Assembly: GCA_021785055.1 (NCBI GenBank)
Contig: JAJYGS010000064.1
Location: 1-26,903 of the forward strand
Reading direction: 5' to 3'
Source: Nitrospirota bacterium
GTDB lineage: Bacteria > Nitrospirota > JACRHJ01
DNA length: 26,903 bases
Shown here: positions 14,081-21,288 of the stretch, one piece after another
Layout of the letters: every line of letters starts with the position of its first letter
How positions within the stretch are numbered: position 1 is the first letter of the stretch
The notes under the pieces: generated by a model
Seen by the model: only the letters and a program-made list of their open reading frames with translations
The model's database searches: none
Told to the model about the DNA's origin: nothing
Made by a program: the position numbers and the translations under genes

Positions 14081-16624
14081 ATGGGAATCACAAAAAGAAT
14101 CTTCGACATGGTGTTCTCGGCGCTGGGGCTTGTATTTCTTTCCCCGCTTATGCTTTTTATAGCGGTTGGAATAAAATTCGGGGACGGCGGGCCCGTGTTT
14201 TTCGCACAGGAAAGGATAGGAAGGGGCCTCAGGCCGTTCAGAATGTACAAGTTCCGTTCCATGGTCCCGGACGCCCCCCGGACAGGCCCGCTCGTAACAG
14301 CAGAAGGAGACGCGCGCGTGACGAGACTCGGCGCGGTCTTGAGGAAACTCAAGCTGGACGAACTGCCCCAGCTTGTAAATGTCCTGAAGGGCGACATGAG
14401 CATTGTCGGCCCGCGCCCGGAGGTATGGAAATATGTGAATCACTTCGCGGGCGATTTCCGGGAGATCTTGAAGGTCCGCCCGGGGATTACGGATTACGCA
14501 TCCGTCGTCTATCATAACGAGGAGGAAGAGCTTAAGAAGTCGGACAATCCGGAGAGGTATTATCTGGGCGCGGTGCTTCCCGCAAAGATAGAGATGAACA
14601 AGCAATATGTGCGCGAGATGAGTATTCTCGGGGACATCGAAATAATATTCAGGACGTTTCTGACGCTTTTCTCGTCCAGGTTCTCGCGGTGCTGCGGGCT
14701 GTTCCGCGACAGGGCGTGTTGCGTTTGCGTAAATACCGGCAGGCGCTTTCACGGGGTAAAGGAATTTGTAGCCGCATACAGGGGCCTGTTCATTTTAATC
14801 TACCATGTCTCCTCCGTGATCCTTGCGCAGTATCTCGCGTTCTCGCTTCGGTTCGAGGAAGCTGTGCCGGGAAGATACGCCCTGATGGTGCCGTATTCCA
14901 TATTGCTCGCGATGGCGGTCCGCCTGCCGCTATTCAAGGCCTTCGGCCTGTACCGGGGGCTATGGAGGTATACGAGCGTGAGCGATGTCGTCAGGATTGT
15001 GCTTTCCGTCACTGCCGGGACGATGGCCTACGCCGCGCTCGCGGGGCTTTGGCTGTTTAAAAATCCGCCCGTCCCGCTTTCGGTCATAGCCCTGGACTGG
15101 CTGTTGACAGTGGCGTTCGTAAGCAGCATAAGGCTCCTGCTCAGGGTCTACAAGGAATACGCCGTCGTCGGCGCGAACGGAAAGAAGGTGCTCATAATCG
15201 GCGCCGGCAATGCGGGCGAAATGATAGTGCGGGACATGCGCAAGAACCAGCGCCTGCACGACCCGGTCTGCTTCATAGACGACGACCGGCAAAAAAAGGG
15301 CCTGTCCATACACGGCGTGCCGATAGTCGGCACCATGGAAGACATAAGGGCGGCAATAAGCGAGTTCAGGCCGGAGGAATTTCTTATCGCAATACCCTCC
15401 GCGAAACCGGAAACCATGATTTCGCTTATGAAAAGACTCCGGGAGTACAGGCTTCCCATAAAGACGCTTCCTTCCATAAGCGACATCATAAACGGACACG
15501 TGGGCGTAAGCCAGATTAAGCCTCTGGAGCTGGAAGACCTCCTTTCCCGCCCCCCCGTCAAGGCGGACAGGGACATGCTCGTTTCGTTCATAAAGGGCAG
15601 GACGATAATGGTCACGGGCGCGGGAGGCTCCATCGGCTCCGAGATATGCCGCCAGGCCCTGAGCCTCGGCGCGAAGGCGGTCGTGGCATACGAGCGGCAT
15701 GAGAACAGCCTCTATAACCTTGAGATGGAAATCCGGCGCAGGGACGGAGCGGCGTCTTTTTATCCCGTTATAGGAGACGTCAACGACAGGCACAGGCTGG
15801 AAGAAACCTTTTCATGTTACGCACCCGACACCGTCTTCCATGCCGCGGCCCACAAGCATGTCCCGATGATGGAGGCGAACCCGCGCGAGGCGATATGCAA
15901 CAACATCCTCGGAACCCGCAAGTGCGCGATACTGGCCGGAGAGCACGGCGTGGAGCGCTTCGTCCTCATCTCAACCGACAAGGCCGTAAATCCCAGTTCC
16001 ATAATGGGCGCCTCGAAGCGGGCCTGCGAGCTTTTCGTGCACGCGCTCAACGAGAACTCCTCCACAAAATACATCACCGTCCGCTTCGGGAACGTGCTGG
16101 GTTCATCCGGCAGCGTCGTGCCGCTATTCAGGGAGCAGATAAAGCGCGGCGGCCCCGTTACCGTAACACACCCCGACATAGTGCGTTTCCTGATGCTGAT
16201 ACCGGAGGCCGTCCAGCTTGTGCTCCAGGCGGCAAGCATAGGCATGGGAGGCGAGATATTCGTCCTCGATATGGGCGAACCCATGAAGATAGCGGACCTC
16301 GCCCGGAATCTGATTGTACTCTCAGGTTACGAACCGGATAAGGACATCAAGGTGGAGTATATCGGCCTCAGGCCGGGAGAGAAGCTCTATGAAGAGCTCT
16401 TCGACAAGAGCGAGGACGTGTCGCTTACGCCCGCCGGGAAGGTATTCATGGCGGTGTCGAAAGACCTGCCGGACAGGGCCGCCATAATGAAGTTCGGGAA
16501 CATGCTTGAACAGTGCATGATAAGGAAAGACACCGACGCCATGCTGGGGCATCTCTGCCGACTGGTAAACACGTACACGTATAACGGTCAGGCAAATGCG
16601 GAAGAGACGAGGAAGGCGGCATAG
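14081..16624 (+). CDS. Fusion of initiating sugar-phosphate transferase (PglC/WcaJ type) and membrane UDP-GlcNAc 4,6-dehydratase (PglF/WbpM type)
   Basis: This single 847-aa frame has two enzymes. Residues 1-197 are a small phosphoglycosyl transferase: a membrane helix (about 7-32), GPVFFAQERIGRG, FRMYKFRSMVPDA, the catalytic Asp-Glu pair D93-E94 in KLDELPQLVNV, and GDMSIVGPRPE. Residues 198-228 are a Cys- and Arg-rich linker (C204, C205, C213, C214, C216). Residues 229-355 have four predicted membrane helices. Residues 368-480 are a CoA-binding-like Rossmann domain (VLIIGAGNAGE), and 507-800 an SDR dehydratase (MVTGAGGSIGSE, HAAAHKHVPMME, ISTDKAVNPSSIMGASKR with Met642 and Lys646 replacing the usual YxxxK, and LRPGEKLYEEL). 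It should make UDP-4-keto-6-deoxy-GlcNAc and transfer a sugar phosphate to undecaprenyl phosphate. Both halves look intact. Confidence 0.93.
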   Translation: MGITKRIFDMVFSALGLVFLSPLMLFIAVGIKFGDGGPVFFAQERIGRGLRPFRMYKFRSMVPDAPRTGPLVTAEGDARVTRLGAVLRKLKLDELPQLVNVLKGDMSIVGPRPEVWKYVNHFAGDFREILKVRPGITDYASVVYHNEEEELKKSDNPERYYLGAVLPAKIEMNKQYVREMSILGDIEIIFRTFLTLFSSRFSRCCGLFRDRACCVCVNTGRRFHGVKEFVAAYRGLFILIYHVSSVILAQYLAFSLRFEEAVPGRYALMVPYSILLAMAVRLPLFKAFGLYRGLWRYTSVSDVVRIVLSVTAGTMAYAALAGLWLFKNPPVPLSVIALDWLLTVAFVSSIRLLLRVYKEYAVVGANGKKVLIIGAGNAGEMIVRDMRKNQRLHDPVCFIDDDRQKKGLSIHGVPIVGTMEDIRAAISEFRPEEFLIAIPSAKPETMISLMKRLREYRLPIKTLPSISDIINGHVGVSQIKPLELEDLLSRPPVKADRDMLVSFIKGRTIMVTGAGGSIGSEICRQALSLGAKAVVAYERHENSLYNLEMEIRRRDGAASFYPVIGDVNDRHRLEETFSCYAPDTVFHAAAHKHVPMMEANPREAICNNILGTRKCAILAGEHGVERFVLISTDKAVNPSSIMGASKRACELFVHALNENSSTKYITVRFGNVLGSSGSVVPLFREQIKRGGPVTVTHPDIVRFLMLIPEAVQLVLQAASIGMGGEIFVLDMGEPMKIADLARNLIVLSGYEPDKDIKVEYIGLRPGEKLYEELFDKSEDVSLTPAGKVFMAVSKDLPDRAAIMKFGNMLEQCMIRKDTDAMLGHLCRLVNTYTYNGQANAEETRKAA

Positions 16625-16632
16625 CCCGCGCC

Positions 16633-17040
16633 CTACGGGACTGAGGCGATTGCCTTTTCCGGGCTCCTCGAGTTGCTTATCCCGGAGCGCGCTCCTTTCT
16701 CGCTTACTACAATTACGGCATAGCTGTATGTATGACCTTTCCTGACGGTGAAGTCATCGTAGGAAAGGCATGTCCCTTCCGTGCCGAAGACGGCGATCCT
16801 GTTTCCGGGAACGATTTCGGTTTCCGTAACGGGCGTATTTTTCGCTTTCCTGTATATCTCATAATAGAGATTGAGACTTTTATCCTTGACAGGCTTGCAC
16901 CATGTCAGATGCAAACCCCCGTTGCCCGGTTTCACCTTCAGCCCTTTTACCGCAGGGGGCGCGGACTCGCCCGCCGCCGAAATTGCAAAAAATAAAAATA
17001 GAAACGGTATGACCGAGGACGCCAGAAGGATACGCTTCAT
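16633..17040 (-). CDS. Small secreted protein with one fibronectin type III-like domain
   Basis: This 135-aa protein has a signal peptide (about res 1-23, LLASSVIPFLFLFFAISAAG) and then a single beta-rich module of about 95 residues: a start like APPAVKGLKVKPGNGGLHLT, the central YYEIYRK strand, and the late GHTYSYAVIVVSEKGARSG strand typical of FN3 domains. No lipobox Cys or membrane anchor follows the signal. The ribosome site AAAGGAGGC sits just before the ATG at 17040 on the - strand. It is convergent with the fusion glycan enzyme, with only 8 nt between the two stops, and so is a separate transcription unit. The role is unknown; FN3 modules usually bind protein or carbohydrate outside the cytoplasm. 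Confidence 0.82.
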   Translation of the reverse strand: MKRILLASSVIPFLFLFFAISAAGESAPPAVKGLKVKPGNGGLHLTWCKPVKDKSLNLYYEIYRKAKNTPVTETEIVPGNRIAVFGTEGTCLSYDDFTVRKGHTYSYAVIVVSEKGARSGISNSRSPEKAIASVP

Positions 17041-17281
17041 AAAGGGCCTCCTTTATAATAATTCTTATTTTAATTATAATATAGCAGAAAAAGAGGCCGG
17101 CAGGGTAAAAATTTGATGCCCTGCCACCCGATAGGCCTCCGGAATATCCCCCCGCGGGCCGTCAAACCGGCAAGGGCGCCTTAAGTGGTTAAATTAAGGG
17201 AGATTTCCGGGAATCAACCGCTTTTTTATTTTTATACAAATCACTTGTGAAAATCGATAAATTGTGGTAAACCATCCGGAT
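17041..17281. other. Intergenic region between the FN3-like gene and the next small gene
   Basis: It holds the ribosome site and -10 of the - strand gene, a hairpin with a 7-bp stem (GGCAGGG 17099-17105 with CCCTGCC 17119-17125, 13-nt loop rich in A/T), and an A+T-rich stretch (17218-17264) containing the short palindrome TCACTTGTGA. I recognise no riboswitch or RNA gene here. Confidence 0.45.
17078..17086 (-). promoter_or_regulatory. Extended -10 promoter element for the FN3-like gene
   Basis: On the - strand the sequence TGCTATATT occurs about 40 nt upstream of the start codon, in a strongly A+T-rich stretch (17055-17085). It is the same extended -10 as at 2386-2394. No convincing -35 box lies 16-18 nt upstream. 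Confidence 0.45.
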
Positions 17282-17584
17282 ATGATAAAGAGGCTGGCCT
17301 TTATAATTTTCCCGGTCTGTTTTTTAACCGCCTTTCTGGGGGCGAACCTCCCGGGACTCGGGACGGTCAGCCTTCGCCCAAGGGCGGAGCCGCTATTCAA
17401 AAGCCTCGTGGAGTCTTCCGGGAACTGCTCCGGCGGCGTGCTTGCAGACATCGGTTTCCGAAAGAACTGCCTCGATTATGTCCCGGAGGAGGAATACCCC
17501 TCTTTTGAACCGGAGGCGCCGAGATATAATCCGCAGGAAATAGAGGTCCATATCGTAGAGCGGCCCCCGCCTTATATCTCCTGA
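17282..17584 (+). CDS. Small hypothetical protein with N-terminal signal or membrane anchor
   Basis: I do not recognise this 100-aa protein. It starts MIKRLAFIIFPVCFLTAFLGAN, a Sec signal peptide or single anchor. The rest is polar, with two cysteines (NCSGG and KNCLDY) about 16 residues apart and an acidic, Pro- and Tyr-rich tail ending ERPPPYIS. A GTG at 17264 would add six residues; neither start has a strong ribosome site. It sits 60 nt upstream of pal, with no evident promoter between, so the two may be co-transcribed and this protein may act in the envelope. The codon pattern looks like its neighbours (many third-position G/C). Confidence that it is a real gene is moderate. Confidence 0.55.
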   Translation: MIKRLAFIIFPVCFLTAFLGANLPGLGTVSLRPRAEPLFKSLVESSGNCSGGVLADIGFRKNCLDYVPEEEYPSFEPEAPRYNPQEIEVHIVERPPPYIS

Positions 17585-17644
17585 ACCGGCCACTCAGGAT
17601 TAAAATAACAACAGAGGTCAATAGCAAACGAGGAGGTTTAATCA

Positions 17645-18205
17645 ATGAAGCTTTTAAAAAGAGGTTTTATCGTTCTGACGGCGGCGCTTCTTGTCGGCGC
17701 CGGGTTTTACGGTTGCGCCAAGAAACAGATCAAGACGAGCGGGGGCGAGATAAAGTCCCAGCAGCCTTCGACCACCCAGGCCAAGACGGCGCCCTCTGCG
17801 CCGGAGAAAAAGGTGACGGAAGCCCCTTCGGCCCAGAAGGAACTGACACAGCCGAAGGAGGCAGGATTGGCCGAGAAGACACTTAAGACAATACACTTCG
17901 ATTTCAACAAGTACAACATCAGGCCGGAGGACGGCACCATCCTTCAGGCAAACGCGAAGTGGATAAAGGCCAACAAGCCCGGCGTAGTCCTTATCGAAGG
18001 CAACTGCGACGAGCGCGGGACGGTGGAGTATAATCTGGCCCTGGGCGAGAGAAGGGCCGTGGCCGCCGAGAAATACCTCATGTCGCTCGGCATCAAGAAA
18101 TCGGAGCTTAAGACCATAAGCTACGGGAAGAACAAGCCCGTCGATCCCGCCCATAACGAGACCGCCTGGGCAAAGAACAGGAGAGACGATTTCGTCGTGC
18201 AGTAG
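17645..18205 (+). CDS. pal: Peptidoglycan-associated lipoprotein (Pal-type OmpA domain)
   Basis: This 186-aa outer-membrane lipoprotein should anchor the envelope to peptidoglycan and work with Tol proteins. The signal (LKRGFIVLTAALLVGAG) ends at a likely lipid-modified Cys24 (GFYGCAKK); the lipobox is a little unusual, with Phe and Tyr at -3 and -2. A low-complexity Gln/Pro/Lys/Ala linker spans about 30-78. The OmpA C-terminal domain (82-186) shows TIHFDFNKYNIRPED, LIEGNCDERGTVEYNLALGERRA (with the Asp and Arg that bind diaminopimelate) and the ending AWAKNRRDDFVVQ typical of Pal. GAGGAGG at about 17630-17636 sets the start. tolB is not adjacent, unlike in many proteobacteria. A strong terminator follows. 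Confidence 0.93.
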   Translation: MKLLKRGFIVLTAALLVGAGFYGCAKKQIKTSGGEIKSQQPSTTQAKTAPSAPEKKVTEAPSAQKELTQPKEAGLAEKTLKTIHFDFNKYNIRPEDGTILQANAKWIKANKPGVVLIEGNCDERGTVEYNLALGERRAVAAEKYLMSLGIKKSELKTISYGKNKPVDPAHNETAWAKNRRDDFVVQ

Positions 18206-18227
18206 TTCTGCGCATATGTCAAAGAAT

Positions 18228-18261
18228 CAGGGGGCGGGAGATTCCCGCCCCCTGTAATTTT
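18228..18261 (+). terminator. Rho-independent terminator after pal
   Basis: A perfect 12-bp stem CAGGGGGCGGGA (18228-18239) with TCCCGCCCCCTG (18243-18254), 3-nt loop GAT, followed by TAATTTT. It lies between pal and the convergent coiled-coil gene. Confidence 0.9.
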
Positions 18262-18296
18262 AAACCATGACAAGGCGCCTTACCGCCGGACAGAGA

Positions 18297-18587
18297 CTAC
18301 GCGGCCTTACCGATGGTCTTTCGGCGGGCCTTGAAAAGCCGGTCGGCGCTCCTTTTTACCTCTTCCCAGCACTCGTCGCACGACTCGTGCAGTCTGCCGA
18401 GCATGACCACGGCCTGGTCGCGGCGCTCCTTAAGCTCGTTAATCCTCTGCCTTTCGCGCAGTCTGCCTGCCGGGTCTTTTTTTTCGGAAGCTTCCCGCAG
18501 CCTGTCTATCGTTTCGTCGATCATGCGGACCTGGAACGCGGCATGCCGTATGTAATCTTCCCTGGATTTCAAGACGCTGGTTTTCAT
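18297..18587 (-). CDS. Small coiled-coil protein, function unknown
   Basis: This 96-aa, highly charged protein (Lys, Arg, Glu rich) is almost entirely helical in pattern. It has heptad-like spacing through DETIDRLREASEKKD and RINELKERRDQAVVMLGRL, and one CXXC-like pair (C69, C72 in ESCDECWEE). It has no signal peptide or membrane segment. The ribosome site GGGAGGT lies 6 nt before the ATG at 18587 on the - strand, strong support for a real gene, and TATAAT (plus-strand 18632-18637 reversed) is a plausible -10. It is divergent from the HD-GYP gene. I recognise no family with certainty; a small cytoplasmic structural or regulatory partner is possible. Confidence 0.72.
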   Translation of the reverse strand: MKTSVLKSREDYIRHAAFQVRMIDETIDRLREASEKKDPAGRLRERQRINELKERRDQAVVMLGRLHESCDECWEEVKRSADRLFKARRKTIGKAA

Positions 18588-18631
18588 TTTATACCTCCCG
18601 TGCCCGAAAACCGCAAAGACGCCACATAATA

Positions 18632-18637
18632 ATTATA
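18632..18637 (-). promoter_or_regulatory. Candidate -10 box for the coiled-coil gene
   Basis: TATAAT on the - strand about 45 nt upstream of the start codon. The -35 region (TTCGCC or AGTTCG) is poor, so the call rests on the -10 and on position. Confidence 0.4.
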
Positions 18638-18667
18638 ACAAAATGACGCACAGGCGAACTTAAAATC

Positions 18668-18696
18668 TTGACAGAGGATTAACGCTGCGGTATTAT
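18668..18696 (+). promoter_or_regulatory. Sigma-70 promoter of the HD-GYP gene
   Basis: A perfect -35 TTGACA (18668-18673), a 17-nt spacer and the -10 TATTAT (18691-18696). The coding start is about 50 nt downstream. Confidence 0.8.
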
Positions 18697-18750
18697 CAAC
18701 ACTTAAGTCCGGGGGGAGTCAGTCGAGTAATAGATTTAAAGGTGTTACCG

Positions 18751-20649
18751 ATGTCCTTCAGCTTCCTTGGAAGCGAAAAATTCAAGTGGGGACTAATAGG
18801 CGCGCTCTCCGGCGCCGCAGTCCCCATTTTCTTTATACTTCTCCAGCCTTCCATTCAAATCCAGGGCAAACTTTTTACGGCGGCGTTTATGGTCTGCTCT
18901 TCCGGTGCTCTCGGCCTGGGCGGTTTTCTCTTCGGACGCCTTCGGGACAGCGACCTGCGGTTTCGCCGCAAAATGGAGATCAGGGCCAAGGAAGTCTCCG
19001 TCCTGGACTCCCTCGCAGACGCGCTGTCGAGCACGAAAGACCTGGACTCGCTTCTGTATGTCGCGCTCCGGGAGACCGTCGAATTTCCTGTTCTGAGCGG
19101 GCTTTCGAAATGCGCCGCCTTCGTGAAGGATGCCCAGACCGCGCGCCTCAGGCTCGCCGCGAAGATAGACAGGGAGGCCCGGCCCGGCGGTTTTGAAAAA
19201 GAGATAGAGGCCGGGCAATGCCTCTGCGGGATTGCCGCCGAGACGGGGGAGATGATTATCTGCCCGGACGGCTCCACGGACGAGCGGTGTCATTCCTCCG
19301 AGCCGAGAGGATACGTCGTCGTCCCTCTGAAAAATTCATACAACGTACTCGGCGTGATGGTTTATTACCTGCCGATAGGCGCCGCGCCCGCGTACGAGGA
19401 CGCGCGGCTTCTTTCCGCCGCCGCATCCAGGATATGCTCCGCCGCGGAGAACCTCATCCTCTCAGGCCAGGCCCAGGCAGCGTCGGAAGACATGGCCAGA
19501 AGCGGCCAGACCCTCGCCAGGAAGGTGGCCCAGCTTAATTCCCTCGTCGAGGTTGACAGAATTATCCTTTCCACGCTGGACAGGGACGAGATGCTGCACA
19601 AGGTCGGCGTCCAGATACGGAGCCTCGTCCCGGCTGACCTGGGCGGCGTCGCGCTTTGCGACCCCGACACCGGGGACTACCGCTACATCGGCGGCTGGGG
19701 GATGGAGATAAAAAACCGGGAGATTCTCCAGACCGCGGACTGGCTTGGCAGCCCCGTCCTGAACCGCGGAAAGCCCATGATGAGGAAGAACATAGAGGAA
19801 GAGGTCATACTCTCCCCCTTCGACAGACTCCTGCACGAGATGGGCGTGAAGTCGGACCTCTACGCGCCCATAATGCGCAAGGGCAAGACGGTGGGCATAT
19901 TCTTCCTCGGCTGCTTCAGGGAAGGCGCGTTCAATCAGGAGGACGTGGACACCGCCGTTATATTTTCGTCGAGGATGGGTCTCGCGCTTGAGCACGTCCG
20001 GCTGATATACGACCTTGACGAGATGTCGGTAAATATCATTCACGCCCTCGCTTCCGCAATCGACGCCAAAAGCTCCTGGACGAAAGGCCACTCCGAGCGC
20101 GTGTCGGATTACTCCATGGCCATCGCAGAGCACATGGGAATGCCGAAGCGCGATATAGAGCGCCTGCGGCTGGCCGGATTACTGCACGACATAGGCAAGA
20201 TAGGCACTTACGACGTCCTGCTGGACAAGACCGGCCAGCTTACCCAGGAGGAATGGGAACTTATCAAGCTTCATCCGGACAGGGGCTGCGAGATACTTGG
20301 GCCGATTACGGAGTTTAGGGACATACTCCCGGCAGTAAGGCACCACCACGAGCGCTGGGACGGAACCGGCTATCCGCTGGGGCTTCGCGGCGAGAATATA
20401 CCGCTTATGGCCCGGATTCTCACCATCGCGGATTCGTTCGACACCATGACCGCGGACAGACCATACCGCTCCGCGATAGGGGTGACAAACGCACTCCAGG
20501 AGATACGTTACTGCACCGGGACCCAGTTCGCGCCGGACGTCTCGGACGTCTTCCTCAGGCTGGTTATGGAAAACGGGCCGGACCTGTCGCGGCTTCGGCA
20601 GAGCACGCCCCACAGGTTGTCCATCCCGGCGGTTTTCGGCACGTCGTAA
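18751..20649 (+). CDS. Membrane GAF-GAF-HD-GYP protein, predicted cyclic-di-GMP phosphodiesterase
   Basis: This 632-aa sensor-effector should hydrolyse cyclic-di-GMP. Two N-terminal membrane helices (about res 10-60) anchor it. A first GAF-like domain (about 80-235; LCGIAAETGEMIICPDGSTD) and a second (about 255-405; VVEVDR-like LVEVDRIILSTLDRDEML, then YAPIMRKGKTVGIFFLG) are followed by an HD-GYP domain (about 420-610) with KGHSERVSDYS, LLHDIGKIG (H479-D480), RHHHERWDGTGYP (531-543) and IADSFDTMTADRPYR. All HD-GYP signature residues are present. ATG 18751 is preferred over GTG 18742, with AAAGGTG as ribosome site. It lies between the glycan and cell-shape loci and is its own transcription unit. 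The ligand of the GAF domains is unknown. Confidence 0.92.
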   Translation: MSFSFLGSEKFKWGLIGALSGAAVPIFFILLQPSIQIQGKLFTAAFMVCSSGALGLGGFLFGRLRDSDLRFRRKMEIRAKEVSVLDSLADALSSTKDLDSLLYVALRETVEFPVLSGLSKCAAFVKDAQTARLRLAAKIDREARPGGFEKEIEAGQCLCGIAAETGEMIICPDGSTDERCHSSEPRGYVVVPLKNSYNVLGVMVYYLPIGAAPAYEDARLLSAAASRICSAAENLILSGQAQAASEDMARSGQTLARKVAQLNSLVEVDRIILSTLDRDEMLHKVGVQIRSLVPADLGGVALCDPDTGDYRYIGGWGMEIKNREILQTADWLGSPVLNRGKPMMRKNIEEEVILSPFDRLLHEMGVKSDLYAPIMRKGKTVGIFFLGCFREGAFNQEDVDTAVIFSSRMGLALEHVRLIYDLDEMSVNIIHALASAIDAKSSWTKGHSERVSDYSMAIAEHMGMPKRDIERLRLAGLLHDIGKIGTYDVLLDKTGQLTQEEWELIKLHPDRGCEILGPITEFRDILPAVRHHHERWDGTGYPLGLRGENIPLMARILTIADSFDTMTADRPYRSAIGVTNALQEIRYCTGTQFAPDVSDVFLRLVMENGPDLSRLRQSTPHRLSIPAVFGTS

Positions 20650-20652
20650 ACA

Positions 20653-20682
20653 AGGGCCTGCAGCGCCCTGAAAATCCTTTTT
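20653..20682 (+). terminator. Possible weak terminator after the HD-GYP gene
   Basis: AGGGC (20653-20657) pairs with GCCCT (20665-20669), followed by GAAAATCC and a run of T (20678-20682). The stem is only 5 bp. Confidence 0.4.
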
Positions 20683-20686
20683 ATTA

Positions 20687-20715
20687 TTGAACTATCCCCC
20701 CGCCTCTGATATAAT
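20687..20715 (+). promoter_or_regulatory. Sigma-70 promoter of the RDD-mreBCD-mrdA-rodA operon
   Basis: -35 TTGAAC (20687-20692), a 17-nt spacer and a perfect -10 TATAAT (20710-20715) with an upstream TG (20707-20708). No other promoter-like sequence is evident between the following genes. Confidence 0.75.
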
Positions 20716-20777
20716 AAACGAACTTTTTGTAAATGGGAAAACGCGCGTTTTTGCTATCCGGAGGCCTCGCTTAAGGC

Positions 20778-21269
20778 ATGGTCAGACATGATCCGGAAGG
20801 ATTGGACCTCCCTTCCGAGCTCGACGAGGAAGAGGACGAGGGAGGTCCGGCTACCCAGGGCGGCATGGAGGGGGCGGTCAAGGCTAATACCCTGAACCGG
20901 TGCATCGCACGGTTTATTGACATCCTCATCGCGCTTTTTCTGGCAAGACTTCCGGGTTATATCGGGTTTTTTTCCGGCCTTCTGTATATCGGCATAGCCG
21001 ACGGGGTAATGAACGGCAGGAGCGTCGGGAAGAGGATAGCGGGTTTAAGGGTATATTCCAAAAAGACCGGGAACAGGGCGGACTTCCGTCTCTCCATACT
21101 CAGGAACTCGACCATAGGGATATTCTACTGCCTGTCGCTAATCCCGTTTGTCGGCTGGGCCGCGGGGCTTCTGGGGCTTGGCTTCGAGCTTCTGCTCATC
21201 ATCGGCAGCCCGGAGGGGATGAGGCTCGGGGACGAGATTGCGCTTACGGTCGTGAGGGACGAAGAGTAA
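20778..21269 (+). CDS. RDD family membrane protein
   Basis: This 163-aa inner-membrane protein has an acidic N-terminus (res 1-35) and an RDD-type domain: LNRCIARFIDILIALFL (the Arg-Asp signature in a membrane helix), a middle helix, the conserved GRSVGKRIAGLRVYSKKTG loop, RLSILRNSTIGIFYCL and a last hydrophobic stretch. RDD proteins have mostly unknown or transport-related roles. The start 20778 has GGAGG 13 nt upstream, a little far; an internal ATG at 20865 would remove the acidic extension but keep the whole domain. It is the first gene of the cell-shape operon, 19 nt before mreB, an association that hints at a part in envelope growth. Confidence 0.85.
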   Translation: MVRHDPEGLDLPSELDEEEDEGGPATQGGMEGAVKANTLNRCIARFIDILIALFLARLPGYIGFFSGLLYIGIADGVMNGRSVGKRIAGLRVYSKKTGNRADFRLSILRNSTIGIFYCLSLIPFVGWAAGLLGLGFELLLIIGSPEGMRLGDEIALTVVRDEE

Positions 21270-21288
21270 AATTTTCAGGAGTAGTCTA

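Noticed and set aside
17041..17281. Riboswitch or small RNA gene in the gap upstream of the small exported protein
   Set aside because: Only one 7-bp stem and A+T-rich tracts are visible, with no conserved core or terminator.
18267..18629. 120-codon + strand frame after pal
   Set aside because: It lies opposite the coiled-coil gene, which has the stronger ribosome site and composition, and it starts just after the pal terminator without a promoter.
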